Positions 9,641-21,292 of a stretch of DNA of 64,000 nucleotides are shown piece by piece. The notes beneath the pieces were generated by a model. The model saw nothing but the letters and a program-made list of their open reading frames with translations. It searched no databases and was not told the origin of the DNA. The position numbers and the translations under genes were made by a program. Numbering within the stretch: the first letter of the stretch is position 1; each line of letters starts with the position of its first letter. The stretch is from Gigaspora margarita (taxonomy: Eukaryota; Glomeromycota; Glomeromycetes; Diversisporales; Gigasporaceae), in NCBI GenBank assembly GCA_009809945.1, contig WTPW01000980.1, forward strand, positions 56,117 to 120,116, in the 5' to 3' direction.

Positions 9641-11420
9641 AAGGCACGTGAGTGAGATCTGATTGGCAGAAGAATGTGTTTAAATAAAGTGTGAATTCCG
9701 AAAACTTCCGCAAAAAAGTTCGAAATATTCCGAAAAGTTGGCATAATTGGCAAATTCTAATTATGAAAATGATCACGTGCGTTACACCTAGGTCGAGTGA
9801 CATGTCAAATTTGAAACATATTAACGTTAAATGACTTGCAATGTTCTTGATTAATTATATTCGAATAAAAATTAATTAATCCCATATCCATGTGTCACAA
9901 ATGTTTGGTAAAAATTTATGAGACGATACTCGGATCAGCTCATTAAAAAAAATCATGGTCATCATGCAATATGATATCAAAGATCACGTTATCTCATCAG
10001 ATGTTAAAGTCATAAGATCATGCAAAGCTAGCCAATCGGAACTCATAAAAATTGCACTCACATGAACGGCCATCATTGGAATTTAAAAAAAATTCGCTGC
10101 AATTTGAATATCGTACGTAAAACAAAAAATTGACTTGGCCAGCCTTAGAATAAAATAAAAGTTAGTTTAAAAAAACCGTATAATTATAATTATACGAAAA
10201 GTTCCTAAAAAACTCAGCAATAAAAACTTGAGACACATTTAACTCATTATCAGCTTAAAATAAATGTATCTATTTGAACATCAAAGTCAATTAAATCGAT
10301 AATTCGAAACAGGCGCCTTCTATTGGATGGTTTTGCATAGCGACGGAAATAGTTTGACCCGTACTTATAATGGCAATTTCTTTTTTTTTATTTTTATCTA
10401 TTAATTTATTTTTTATTTTTTTTGATGGTGTGAGAGAAGAAGGAACAGCAGTTTTTTCATCCAAATAATTGCATTGATATAAGTATATACACGGAGAAGG
10501 TTTATATAATGCACACAAATAATAAAACACAAAGTGCAGAATGCAAATTCATTGTATTTTGGTTCACTTTTCGATTGGGTTTTCAATCATCAATTTGAAT
10601 CAACACTAAATTTTTGTTTTTAATTAATTCAAATATAAAGATAATGATTATTTAATTGCAAAATTATAATTACAAGTCACTCTCTTCATAGTGAAGTTGT
10701 TGGGCTGAAGAAGTTTCTTCACTATATTGAGATTTTCACTATATCAAGAATGACGTTAACTATACTGGAAGATTTTCTCGGAAATATTTCTTTTTTGGGA
10801 AAGGCACTCAGAAAATAGCACTGGTTTCTTGCTTTCTTTTTTTGCGTTTCGCAGTTGTATAATCTAAACTATTTCCTGAGCATCGATTTCCAGTTTTACT
10901 GGTTGTAACAACATCAATACAAGTGCATTATTAATCATTGATTTTAAACAAAATTCAGCTACAAAGTTTTACCTAATAATGGCTTAATTGCTAAGAGTGG
11001 GCCACTGCGCAAACTGAGTTGTGATGTATTTCATTGCGCAAGCTGCAGATATTTTAAAATTCAGGCTAGCTGACATAATTCTGGTCGGGATGCATGATGC
11101 TGCAGACTGCGCATGCTGTGCAATAAATTTGAAAACGCTGAATCATCCAGGTAGAGTTGGCAAATTACCGTAATTTGTGAAATTTTCAGAAATCAAAATT
11201 ACATGTAAATTGGATCATGTGAAAAATTTTGGTCAAAACTTTTATAAATTTGGCATAAAAGTAAGTATGAAATTATAGTTCCGAACATAATGATGGATAA
11301 TTATTAATGCTGGCAAAACTTTTGTAACGCTGGCACAATTATCATGTGACGATACATTATTAATGTAAAGATACATTACGGATTTGTAAGTTACATGTAA
11401 TTTCATGTACCGGTACGTAC
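9641..11420. other. Non-coding stretch, no gene supported
   Basis: A 79-codon minus frame at 10,291-10,530 lacks an early ATG and matches no family. 'catgcaatatgatatcaaag' at about 9962 repeats a sequence seen near 6809, and a block of it is shared (gatcacgttatct), so a dispersed repeat crosses here. Nothing else is clear. Confidence 0.4.
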
Positions 11421-11422
11421 GT

Positions 11423-11430
11423 ACGTACGT
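11423..11430. repeat. Target duplication ACGTACGT (left)
   Basis: Repeated at 12,278-12,285. Because the target is itself a short ACGT run, this match alone is weaker than in the other hAT copies. Confidence 0.7.
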
Positions 11431-12277
11431 CAGTGATGGTAAATGACCTGGTCATTTGCAAATTTTTCAAATGATCTCAAATGACCCTGAAATGACCGGT
11501 CATTAACGGTCATCTCAATTTTGGGTCATTTAAAAATGACTCGTGACCAAATGACCTGGTCATTTAGAAATGACCGAGGTCATTTGGAGGGTCATTTAGT
11601 CATTGGGCCATCGTGCATATAGAGTTTATATCCCATACCTAGCATTTTTTACATAGATTGATCAACTTTAACTGCATAACGATAATACATACGTATAGGT
11701 TTCGAAGTGAGCTGGGTTGGGCTAGGTATTTGTAGACTCGGGCCCAAACCCAATAAAAGTTTATATCCCCAGTCCAACCTAGGGATGGTAAATAACTCGA
11801 TCGTTTGATCGAAATTTAAATGACTCCAAGCTATTAAATCATGACAAGATCATTTTGGTTATTAAGTTCATTTAGGTCATTGGCATATAAAATAATTTTA
11901 TTGGTCGAATTGCTCGTATAAAAAGTTATCAAACTTTATTACTTTCCTTATCGATAATCTTAGCTATATATTAAAGTCAAATTTTACTAAGTCAATTAAT
12001 ATTTATGTCTTAAGTAAAGTTTTCGAAATATGCAATTTATCTGTTATTATTTCGAACATCTTTACTTAAGACATAAATATTAATTGGCTTATAGCTACAA
12101 TTATTGATTATGTTTTAATTTTGTTTGGCGGCCAATTCTGATTGGCTAAAGAACATTAGAATATTAACTAACATATGTTAAATGACCTTCTAGGTCATTT
12201 GAACCTCGAAATGACCCAATGACTAGTCATTTGTCATTTGGGTCATTTGGGTCATTTCAGGTCATTTGCCATCACTG
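11431..12277. mobile_element. Non-autonomous hAT-like element with TCATTT subterminal repeats (847 bp)
   Basis: Perfect termini CAGTGATGGTAAATGACCTG and CAGGTCATTTGCCATCACTG, 8-bp duplication ACGTACGT. Both ends are packed with GGTCATTT/AAATGACC motifs, the usual position for hAT transposase-binding repeats. A second terminus-like sequence (tagggatggtaaataactc) at about 11,793 suggests an inner diverged copy. No transposase frame. A related copy lies at 55,428. Confidence 0.85.
11989..12090. repeat. Stem-loop with 31-bp arms inside the hAT-like element
   Basis: Arms 11,989-12,019 and 12,060-12,090 are reverse complements with one mismatch (core taatatttatgtcttaagt) around a 40-bp loop. Confidence 0.85.
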
Positions 12278-12320
12278 ACGTACGTAAGTTAAAAATGTAA
12301 TTTTTGCAATACGACCTTAC

Positions 12321-12582
12321 ATCCAGGCGACCATCAAAAACGGTGCGACGTAATTAGACAGTTTGCATTAACTTCGTTTAGGCCGATGACAAAATTGTAA
12401 TTTGACCGAAAATTAATTTTTTTTTTAGATACTGTACAAAAAGAAATTTTATCCACCTTATTTTTAAATTTTGTCCGGGGATATTTTTACTTAGTGGGCG
12501 GCTGTGGTTTCATTATTAGAATTTCACGTAATTTTGGTCCGGCTGCGCCATGCATCCAGTATTTTTGATAGTCGCCCTGGAT
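12321..12582. mobile_element. Small repeat with ATCCAGGCGACCATCAAAAA ends
   Basis: 20-bp inverted termini (ATCCAGGCGACCATCAAAAA and TTTTTGATAGTCGCCCTGGAT). The internal order (gtgc-acgtaatta, then ttaggc-gatg, then aaattaattt, then ttacttag) is shared with the diverged copy at about 58,255-58,485. Confidence 0.65.
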
Positions 12583-15010
12583 AATTCAAAAATGCTCAAC
12601 TTGCCCATTCCTATCATTGTTAATAAATACCAAATCGCTTGGCTAATACTAGTGATGTGCTGTTGATCACTTTTATGAATTATGTCAACCAATCAGATCT
12701 TTTTACTCTATCAATAAGTAGTTTTAGCCAATCAGCGTTAACTCGATGATGATCTGCGCCCCCACAGAAACAGCTATACATATTATACGCACTGTCGCTA
12801 AAAAAATCTAAAAAAATATATATATAAAATATATGAAAATGCACTTCACTACTAATACTTATTTAATTTATATTATTTTCGATCGCTATCTTGTTTCTTT
12901 GATATGATATAACTATTCATATTCATAACGTACTCTTTCAATCGTAATTCAACTCTATAAAAAAAAAATCTCTTGGAATTGTTCAGAAAATTCTGAAATT
13001 ATCCGATTTTGTTCGAAACCGACTCCGTTCCGAACATTTAAAGGATCTTTATCGGATGCATATGTTTTTATACGTTTTTTATACGATAATTGTTAATCAA
13101 AATTTTCGATTTTGTTACATCTGGTACAAATATCGTAATGAAAACATTACAAACATAAACCCCTGTGAACAATTCCTAACAATTTTAGAACAATTATTTT
13201 TTATATGGCGAAATATCGAGCCGATTTTTAAATCTTTAAAGAAAAATTCTTTTACATGCTTTATTGTAAAAATTTATTAAAGAAAAAAAACTACCAATCG
13301 TGTACATTTATTTCTACAAGTGTCACAACCCCTAAGAGACATTTATCTCGACACATAATCTATGACCATTTAATATTTTATTACATAATTGGAAATAATT
13401 GGTTCTATTTATTGGTTTTGTCAATCAATGGGGTTTATAGTAAATTATTTGTTACAGACTTATTGACTAATAAATATTTTTGATGCCCATCTCAATTATA
13501 AGCGTTAGTTAATTATGCCATTACTAATTAGTAATTGTACAAAATATCCCAAAATTAATAATTTTTTCTCTCGGATAATCCGAATATACTCATTTAAAGT
13601 ATTAAACTGGCACACGTACGTTATCTCAACTCATTGATAGAAAATAACATGAAGTGTTTCACAGTTGTAAAGATAGCTACCAATAATATAGAGAGCATAT
13701 GATTTCATTCTTCAAATTTCAACTTTTAAGCTCTCTGCAAGATGCTTGTTCTCCAAAACTAGCGCATAAAGTGTAGCATTTTATATCTTAGTTCAAATTT
13801 GTCAAGATTCTTTCTCTCGTAACAGTAGTACGAAAAGCGTAGTTTAGCGTGTAATACCGTAAAGAAATCAGCATGAGAATAGATGGGTGAATATCCGACA
13901 GATTATAAACTTGTTATTGTGTATCACGTGTGTTTATGACAAATTAATATATTGAAATGCATTCATTAGTGAGCCTATTCCATTATTGAAATTATTCTAT
14001 TAATGATTATGTAATGTGTTACAGGGAGAAGATTTTACAATGAATGAGTTTGATTTTTAGGTATTTTCATTTATTTTTACAAGCTCGTATGTAAAGTAAA
14101 TTCCCTAATTTATCCATTAAAATGAAAGTATCATGATAAGATCGAAGTATAATTTCCTTTTTAGCATTATTGACATTTAGACTTGGTGGTAACATCAACA
14201 AAATCTTCGAAAGTATGGGTGTTCCTTTAATATTGTAAAAAAAAAAACCAATGAATAATTTTGTGAGAGACGTTATATATTTAACCGCATGACTCGAGTT
14301 TTGATTGAAAGCTAAACTGCGTATGCACCCACACGCCTCATGCAGGATCATGTACTACATTTCATTTCATTGATGACGCTCCTGCGGTCATAGTTACTTT
14401 CTTCATTCACATTTCTTAATTCAAACTTCCATCGATAAAAAATGTTCACAATAATTTATACAAGATGCCTAAAGAGGTGAATTTTATTTGTTCATCCTTG
14501 GATGACTCTATCATTAATAGGGATGGTACGGTCAGTTACTGTCAGTCATCGATTAGTAGTTATAGCTTCCACGTTGTCGGACTGATCCGTGACGATCTGT
14601 TAAGCCATCTGACCGGTTACGGTTATAACCGGCATGACCGTCTACAAACGTATTTTCGGGATGCACTACATACCCGAGATGATCAGCGCATAATTTCAAA
14701 AAACCTGGTGTTACGAAAAATTCAGTGACTATAATATATATGGTCATACATATATACAATAAGGGAAAAAGTATTCGCGATTTTCAACATTAATAATTTA
14801 TGCTTTTAAAAAAAAATATTATTAATCATGCTTTAATAACGTTATGTTTAAATAAAGTTATCTTGAGATTAGAAATCGCAACACTTTTCCCTTATCGTAC
14901 GTACCTATCACCTGGAGTCCGTGAACTTATTGAGGTTTGCAAATTCTATAGCCTCCTAAAAATTTATCAACAAAAAAAAGCAATCGTAATTACTGATAAT
15001 TTCTGACTTT
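12583..15010. other. Non-coding or undecided stretch with a few short frames
   Basis: Three ATG-initiated frames of 74-94 codons occur: 13,056-13,280 (+), 14,067-14,351 (-) and 14,465-14,728 (+). None resembles a known family. The last is less AT-rich and begins near 'tagggatggtacggtcag', so it may be a transposon relic. CCAAT-like motifs sit at about 12,690 and 12,730, followed by 'ataaaaatatatatataaa'-like sequence, but no convincing gene follows. Confidence 0.35.
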
Positions 15011-15061
15011 TTAAAACTACTCCGATATCGCTATGAAATTATCATATCGGAGTAGTTTTAA
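15011..15061. repeat. Perfect stem-loop, 18-bp arms
   Basis: ttaaaactactccgatat and its exact reverse complement, with a 15-base loop. Confidence 0.85.
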
Positions 15062-15265
15062 GAAATCGAAAAATCTGAATGTCGCAAATCAAATCATTTA
15101 TTAAAGTGCAACAAAGCAGATTGATAGGATGACATGGCTTTATCCTTATAAATGTATACGTAATAAAATTATATCCTCTGTGCACGACTATTATTCAATA
15201 ATAGTAAAGATAAAAGATATAAAACATTTTAATTTCAAATTCAAATTCTATAGATAATGCAAAGA

Positions 15266-15360
15266 TTATTAGTCTGCATATTTGATTTAACACTTACGGT
15301 TTAACGGTTGTGTCGGATTATTAGTCTGCATATTTGTTACGGTTTAACGCTTGTGTCGTA
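15266..15360. repeat. Tandem duplication of about 50 bp
   Basis: 'attattagtctgcatatttg' followed by 'ttacggtttaacgnttgtgt' occurs twice in a row. The second copy is 8 bp shorter. Confidence 0.8.
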
Positions 15361-15719
15361 TTCTCCCAACAGGCATCCGCCTACAGCCAACATCACACAA
15401 ATGACAATTTACTAATAATATATATCTGATAATAAAATGCTAACTATAACCCTATGCGATGTTGTATAATGACCTGTAGGGGAAATTACGGTCGGGAAAA
15501 TGAACGGCTACCCAGTTTAATAATTTTATTTAGTCAATAACAGGTTTATGAAATTAGTTATTAGTTAAAGTGGATAAATCTTTCACTCAAGTTCAGTTTA
15601 TGTTCATTAGTGAATAAGCAATAGATTATTTTTACTCAGTAAATCTATTAGACATAGGACAGGTCCCATTGAAATAGGTCCAAATGTTGTTTATAATAAA
15701 AATTATCCCTTAAACGGTT

Positions 15720-15741
15720 TTGCAGGCAAATTTGCCTGCAA
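15720..15741. repeat. Perfect 22-bp palindrome
   Basis: The half site TTGCAGGCAAA is followed directly by its reverse complement. No gene is nearby. Confidence 0.75.
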
Positions 15742-15954
15742 TTTTGAAAAATTTTCATATTTTTTTAAATAAAATAAAAATTATCAATGATATAAATCTA
15801 TCTTTTATAAATTACATTATTCTAAACATATTTATTAGCTTTATTATAAAAATTTTTTTAATCATTAAAAATTTTGAGTATTAAATAAATAAATTTGGTT
15901 CAAATTTGCATAAAATTAATTTTACAAATTCGATAATATCTTAAGTTCTAGTAA

Positions 15955-16520
15955 TCATAATTTAACATTTTAGTACCATTTGAACCGTCTCTATGAAAGG
16001 ATTGAATTATACCAAAATTGCTAAATTTTAATTACTAAATCTTGAGATATTAACATCTTGTTAATTTTAATATAAGCTTAATGATCTCGATAACTACCAG
16101 TTCAAATTCAAAGATTTTGGTGCCATTTTATTCGTCTCATTGAGGTGATTCGAATGATACCAAAATCGCTAAATTCTGATCACAAAAAACAATTTGCAGC
16201 GCAGTTTTGTATAGGTATTTGGATTGTTTTTATGGAATTTGCGAATATCTTGAGTTCTGGTGATCAGGATTTAAGATTTTGGTGCCATTCAAACCAACTC
16301 ATCAAGACAAAATGAATGGTACCAAAATCATTGAATTCAGACTGATAGTTGTCGAGTTTGTTAAGCTTTTATTAAAATTAACAATATGTTATTTTTGCAA
16401 GATCTTGTGACCAGAAGTTAGTGATTTTGATATTATTCGATCCATCTCATGGAGACAGTTCAAATGGTACTAAAATCATTAAATTCTGATCACTAGATTC
16501 TGAGATACTATTAAATTTGT
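15955..16520. repeat. Array of four palindromic units around TCTCATNGAGA
   Basis: Each unit has the form TTTTGGTRCCATTYRAA, a centre like GTCTCATGGAGAC, and TTCRAATGGTACCAAAATC. Units lie about 155 bp apart (near 15,960, 16,100, 16,260 and 16,410) with linkers ending in 'cttgagttctggtgatcag'. Related centres occur in the palindrome at 50,864-51,539 and a fragment at about 44,795. Confidence 0.7.
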
Positions 16521-17033
16521 AAAAGAAATTTACAACTCCAAATTGAAACATGCATTGAATATTGTGAAAAACCATTATTTAATTAAAGTACTAAAGTAAC
16601 TGTGTTTAATTATTATCACAGATCATAATAAAATCAGGTTAGAAAATGAATTTGGTTAGGGGAAAAGGTAAAAAAATTTTTTTTTACTACCAAAATTAAA
16701 TTCGCCATAATATCTCCTTTGATCAAAATTCTGGATTTATAATACATTGCATGTGATGATAATCTTTTGGTCGACCTCAATTTTTATGCTTCTTTTTTTT
16801 TATTAATATATATTTGAATATATTATATATCAATAATGATAAATATTTGGGTGCTTAAGTGAATTAATAAAATGTTTTTATAATAGCAACTTTAACTTTG
16901 CTATAATACCCCTGGCTCGCTTATATATATTAATAAAAAGATAGACTATTTATATAATATTAGAATAAGAAATAATAAAGATACATATTGTTGTTGATCA
17001 CTTTTATCTGCATGTATTATAATCTATTAATCT

Positions 17034-17285
17034 ATCAGCAATTCAAGAGACATATAGGCTTGCCAATTGCTATTGTAAATTTTATTGGCTTATACTTAAT
17101 TTATCAGTAAAATTCTAGAGACATATAGACTTGCTGATTTCTATTGTAAATATTACTGGTTTATGCTTAATTTATCAGTAAATTTCCAGAGACATATAGG
17201 CTTGCCTATCACTATTGCAAATTTACTGGTTTATGCTTAAGTTATCAGTAAAATTCCAGTGACATACAGGTTTATTGTAAGCTTT
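17034..17285. repeat. 71-bp tandem repeat, 3.6 copies
   Basis: Unit: atcagtaaaattccagagac, then atataggcttgcc, then attgtaaattttactggttt and atgcttaattt. The stretch 16,560-17,030 before it shows no feature. Confidence 0.8.
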
Positions 17286-17500
17286 ATAGGATCACCTATA
17301 TAGTTACTAATTTTAACCTGATATTATTAAAGCATATCAGTATATTTTAATACAACTTCTATAGTCATATCAGTTATACAATAGGGCAATGAATTTAAAA
17401 TAAAAAATTAAAGACAATGATTGTTATTCAGTTGTGCAGTTCCCAATATGGCTTCATTCAACTTGTATCACATGAATGTAAATTTTTGGTGGCCTACCTA

Positions 17501-18377
17501 TAATTTGCCAGAAAGTTTACAGACATGTACAGTTCTCATGACATTTCATCTTATAGATACATACCATAATAATAATTTTTTAATTTAAAAAATGATCTGT
17601 TAAGGCTTTTGCACTAAGATAGCATTCTTTAATATTCTAATAAAACTTTCTTCTGGTCTTTCTAGTTCTAATAATAAGGTCCATGTCATTAATCACCTGA
17701 TTATTTTTTATTAGAGGCCTACCCCCCTCCCCCTCTTTAATATAGATTTGGTCAGGTTTCTATATATAATTTTAACATTTTTTACCCTCCTCCCCCTAAA
17801 AATTACCTGATTTTTGTCACTCCCTAATAAGATTATTAAAATATGATCAATAGAATTGGAAATATAACCTTTTGAAATTTGGGTAACATTCTAAAGATTA
17901 TATAAAAACATTGCATAAATTTTATGAAACCATATATCCGAATCTACTAAGTCAATTTTAATAATATTATTTTAAAATTAAAAAGTGGTTCAACTAAAAT
18001 TTTATAATAGGTTAATCTTCTTTATTGTCTAAAAAACTTGTTTTTCTGGTCTTTTTGGTTCTAATAGTAGTAAGATTATTAAAATAAACTTAATAAAACC
18101 AGAGATATATTATATGATATTTATGTAACATTTTTATATAATCTTTAGAACATTGTCCAAATTTCAAAAGGTCAGGTCATATCTCTGGTTCTACTTACTA
18201 GATTTTAATAATTTCATTATATTAGAACTAGAAATACTAGGAGAACCAGCTTTATTAAAATAACAAAGGATATTACCATAGTACAAAAGCCTTAATGATC
18301 ATTATTTAATTCAAAAAATTTATTATTTTGGTATGTATGTCCATTGACTTTCTGATAATTTGTGACAAATGACATCT
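17501..18377. mobile_element. Diverged copy of the large inverted-repeat element at 42,541
   Basis: Inner arms at about 17,565-17,680 and 18,220-18,340 are inverted repeats (aaggcttttgcactaag, attctaataaaactttcttc, ggtctttctagttctaat). The same blocks, in the same order, build the element at 42,541-43,313. Its outer ends are eroded. Confidence 0.6.
17685..17825. mobile_element. Probable nested MITE inside the preceding element
   Basis: This block is missing from the sister copy at 42.6 kb, where the host sequence runs on directly. Loose inverted ends (catgtcattaatcacctgat and attacctgatttttgtcact) and a repeated TAATAAG on both sides fit an insertion. Confidence 0.5.
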
Positions 18378-19389
18378 GATATTTGTTTACTTTTTTTGGC
18401 TAATCAAATATAATGTGATTATATTAAGAGTAATGATCAATTTATGATTATCACTAGGTTCATAGATTTTGAAACTTCCCTATATAATAAATATATTGTG
18501 AATATATACTTTTTTCTCTCTACTAACTCTCATATAACTCATACAACTTCATTACTAATAAATGTTTATTATATTGATACAATGTAATTTTATATATAAA
18601 TAATATTTTATTAATCTAATAATAATAATATAATAAAATAATAAAATTGCAATATTTTAACAATGTAATAGTCATATAATAAAAATAGTATATAAAAATC
18701 ATATAATAAAAATATATGTAAAATTTTACCTGCTCTATGATAGCTACCTTAGTATAACTATGAAAGATTATTACAGATGCACCAATTAGATTGTTTTTAA
18801 CAATTGATATCATTCACTGCACACTAACAAAAGATTTTTAGCAAAATTTTGGTATAAAAAAAAGCCTATACTAGCTATAACTTTAACCCTAAGATATTAT
18901 TATTTTAAAAATTTTTAAAAATTTAATTAGTATCAATTATTATAAAATGCACTTATAGTGTTTTACCACTATAGATCATCTGATTGGTCTATCTGCAATG
19001 ATCTTTTTTGGTTTTAGAAGCTAGTTAAAGTAGCTGTGGCTGAGTAAGCTTAGCTGATTAAGCCAACCAATATATGATTTGCTAGCTAGTTTGTTTTAGG
19101 TCACATTAGAGATATGGGTCAACTTTGACTTATTAGCTGAGCTAGCAAGCATGTCACAGAGTCAGCCTATGTTTTTTTGGGCTAACCTGATTAATCTTTT
19201 CTAAAATAAAATTTTGTTTAACTTATTTTATAGAGAATGATTGTAAAATTTTACTATCAATTACTTTTAATGAGTATTAAATCTCTTAATTATTAGGAAG
19301 TGGGTCCAACTCTATTACAAACCAATTATATATAAATATTACTTATATTTATTATTGTATCTTCTTGTAATAAATAAACTTGTTTAGTA
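18378..19389. other. AT-rich stretch, no gene recognised
   Basis: Homopolymer- and TA-rich sequence. The minus frame at 18,616-18,813 is a low-complexity artefact. Confidence 0.4.
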
Positions 19390-20369
19390 CAAAAAAATAT
19401 ATAAATCAATATATTTTATTTTATTTTTTTTTTAAAATTTGAAAAAAAATAATTTTGGAAATTTTATCAAAAATTCAAAATTAAGTATCATTGCCTTAAA
19501 TTTTAAGAAAATATATTAAAAAAATATATTTATTGGTTTTAAACAAGTTTATATAAAGAAAAATTAGAATCAATTAATAAATTTTAGAGAATAATAGCAT
19601 TTTGTATCATTTTATTAATAAAATTATTAAAAATAGTATATATTTAAAATTTTAGAAATTTTATCAAAAATTCAAAATTAAGTATTATTGCCTCAAATTT
19701 TAAGAAAATATATTAAAAAAATATATTTATTGGTTTTAAACAAGTTTATATAAAGCAAAATTAGAATCAATTAATAAATTTTAGAGAATAATAGCATTTT
19801 GTATAATTTTATTAATAAAATTATTAAAAATAGTATATATTTAAAATTTTACTAATTTATTATAACTTCTTGTCTAAATAAACTTTTAATACCAAAAAAT
19901 ATATTAAATTGGCATAGATTATTTTACTTTTCTTAAAATTTGAAAAAAATATTTAATTTTAAAAAATTTTATCAAAAATTCAAAATTAAGCAACTTTGAC
20001 TCAAACTTTAAAAAAATAAAATAAAATATACCAATTAATTTATTTTTGGTGTTAAATAAGTTAATTAGAGCAATAAATTAGTAAAATTTAGAAAATAATA
20101 GAAATTTGTATAATTTTATTAATAAAATTATACAAATTTCTATGATTCTCTAAATTTTATTTATTTATTCCAACTTTTTGCTCCAAATAAACTTGTTTAG
20201 CACCAAAAATACATTATTTGTTATATTTATTTATTTTCTTTAAAGTTTGAGACAAAGATACTTAATTTTGAATTTTTGATAAAATTTTTAACATTAAGCA
20301 TTTTTTCTTCAAATTTTAAAAAAGTAAAATAAAATAGACTAATTTGATCTATTTTTTTGGTGCTGAACA
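19390..20369. repeat. Diverged copies of the palindromic satellite
   Basis: Repeating blocks: 'aaattttatcaaaaattc', 'ggttttaaacaagtttat', 'ttaataaattttagagaata' and 'ttttattaataaaattatt'. Two units (about 19,460 and 19,658) are nearly identical over 197 bp. The arrangement matches the satellite at 62,756-64,000. The LINE is inserted at the right end of this block. Confidence 0.75.
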
Positions 20370-20387
20370 TGTTTACTTAGTGCAATT
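20370..20387. repeat. LINE target site duplication, left copy (18 bp)
   Basis: TGTTTACTTAGTGCAATT is identical to 29,459-29,476. Confidence 0.9.
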
Positions 20388-20575
20388 TTTTTTATTCTTT
20401 GGCAGATTTTGCTATTGCTTGCTTTGTATAGATACATGTATTCTAAAAGAAATACAGGAATTTAATCTATTACTAAAAAAAACCAAGCCTGACATCATTC
20501 GGTTGCTTCTTCCAGCACCTAAATGCAATCCACCGTACTAACTTACGGATAAGTTAGGATTGGATTTTACTCCGA
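20388..20575 (-). other. LINE 3' region and A-rich tail
   Basis: Follows the ORF2 stop on the minus strand: 'tcggagtaaaatccaatcct', then 'gtcaggcttgg', ending in CTGCCAAAGAATAAAAAAAA directly at the target duplication. Confidence 0.75.
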
Positions 20576-21292
20576 TTAAGAGCTAAGCCAAAAGGGAGTT
20601 TCACCCTTTTGGATCCAATTGTATAAAGCCGTAGACCATAAGTCTGTCTTCTCTTCGAAATTTCTATGTGTCAAAGCCACCGACAAATCTTCTGAATTTG
20701 CTTTTCCCTTGCTAGTAGGTTTGTTGTTGTTGGATGGGCCAACAACACTTCTCCCGGTCTTGCTAACGGAAGCACGTGATCTTGCATCTTTTTTACCTTT
20801 TTTCATTTCACATGTGATTCCTTCTCTTCGTTCCCAAGCTGCAAAAGAATCACAACGTGGTTTCCAAATGAAATCGAAGAAGCTGTTCCAACCAATATGC
20901 AAGATGATTTGTGATGCTGTTTTTCTTGAACCTAGCTTGTTCGTGATATTTTCGGTGGCTATCTGTGTAAAAAGTCCCTTGATAATATTAGTACGCAAAA
21001 GCAGTTCTTCTTCATGAGTTGTCCCACAGACGAGAATCTTCAAATCTTTTTTGGTCAAAATTACTCTGTCTTCTCTTTTGAGTTTGGACCATGCAACACT
21101 TAAAGTAATGTCAATAATGTTATACCACTGCCATTCAAATAACGGGCATGATGTCAAGTGATCTTGTGTTTCATCCTGTCCCGTTGAACACATTGTGCAT
21201 TTTGCTTCTGGGTATAAATCTGGTCTTCGAAGATTTAATTCTTTGAGTGTTGGGAGCTTATCTGCTAGGCATTTTATCTGTGTTGAAACTCA
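20576..21292 (-). pseudogene. LINE ORF2 C-terminal segment with CCHC zinc knuckle
   Basis: This segment continues the RNase H part after an in-frame TGA at 21,290-21,292 (context CSK-stop-VSTQ). It contains 'CTMCSTGQDETQDHLTSC', a C-x2-C-x8-H-x4-C knuckle typical of LINE ORF2 C-termini, thought to bind the element RNA. A helical stretch with 'HIGWNSFFDFIWKPRCD' and a basic, Ser/Lys-rich tail follow, up to a TAA stop after FWLSS. The segment is otherwise open. Confidence 0.85.

Noticed and set aside
14067..14351. 94-codon minus frame beginning with ATG
   Set aside because: Includes a poly-A-derived Phe run, no recognisable family, no splice or promoter support; kept only as a remark.
20619..21017. 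132-codon plus-strand frame opposite the LINE
   Set aside because: Antisense shadow of ORF2; the minus strand carries clear RT, RNase H and zinc-knuckle motifs.
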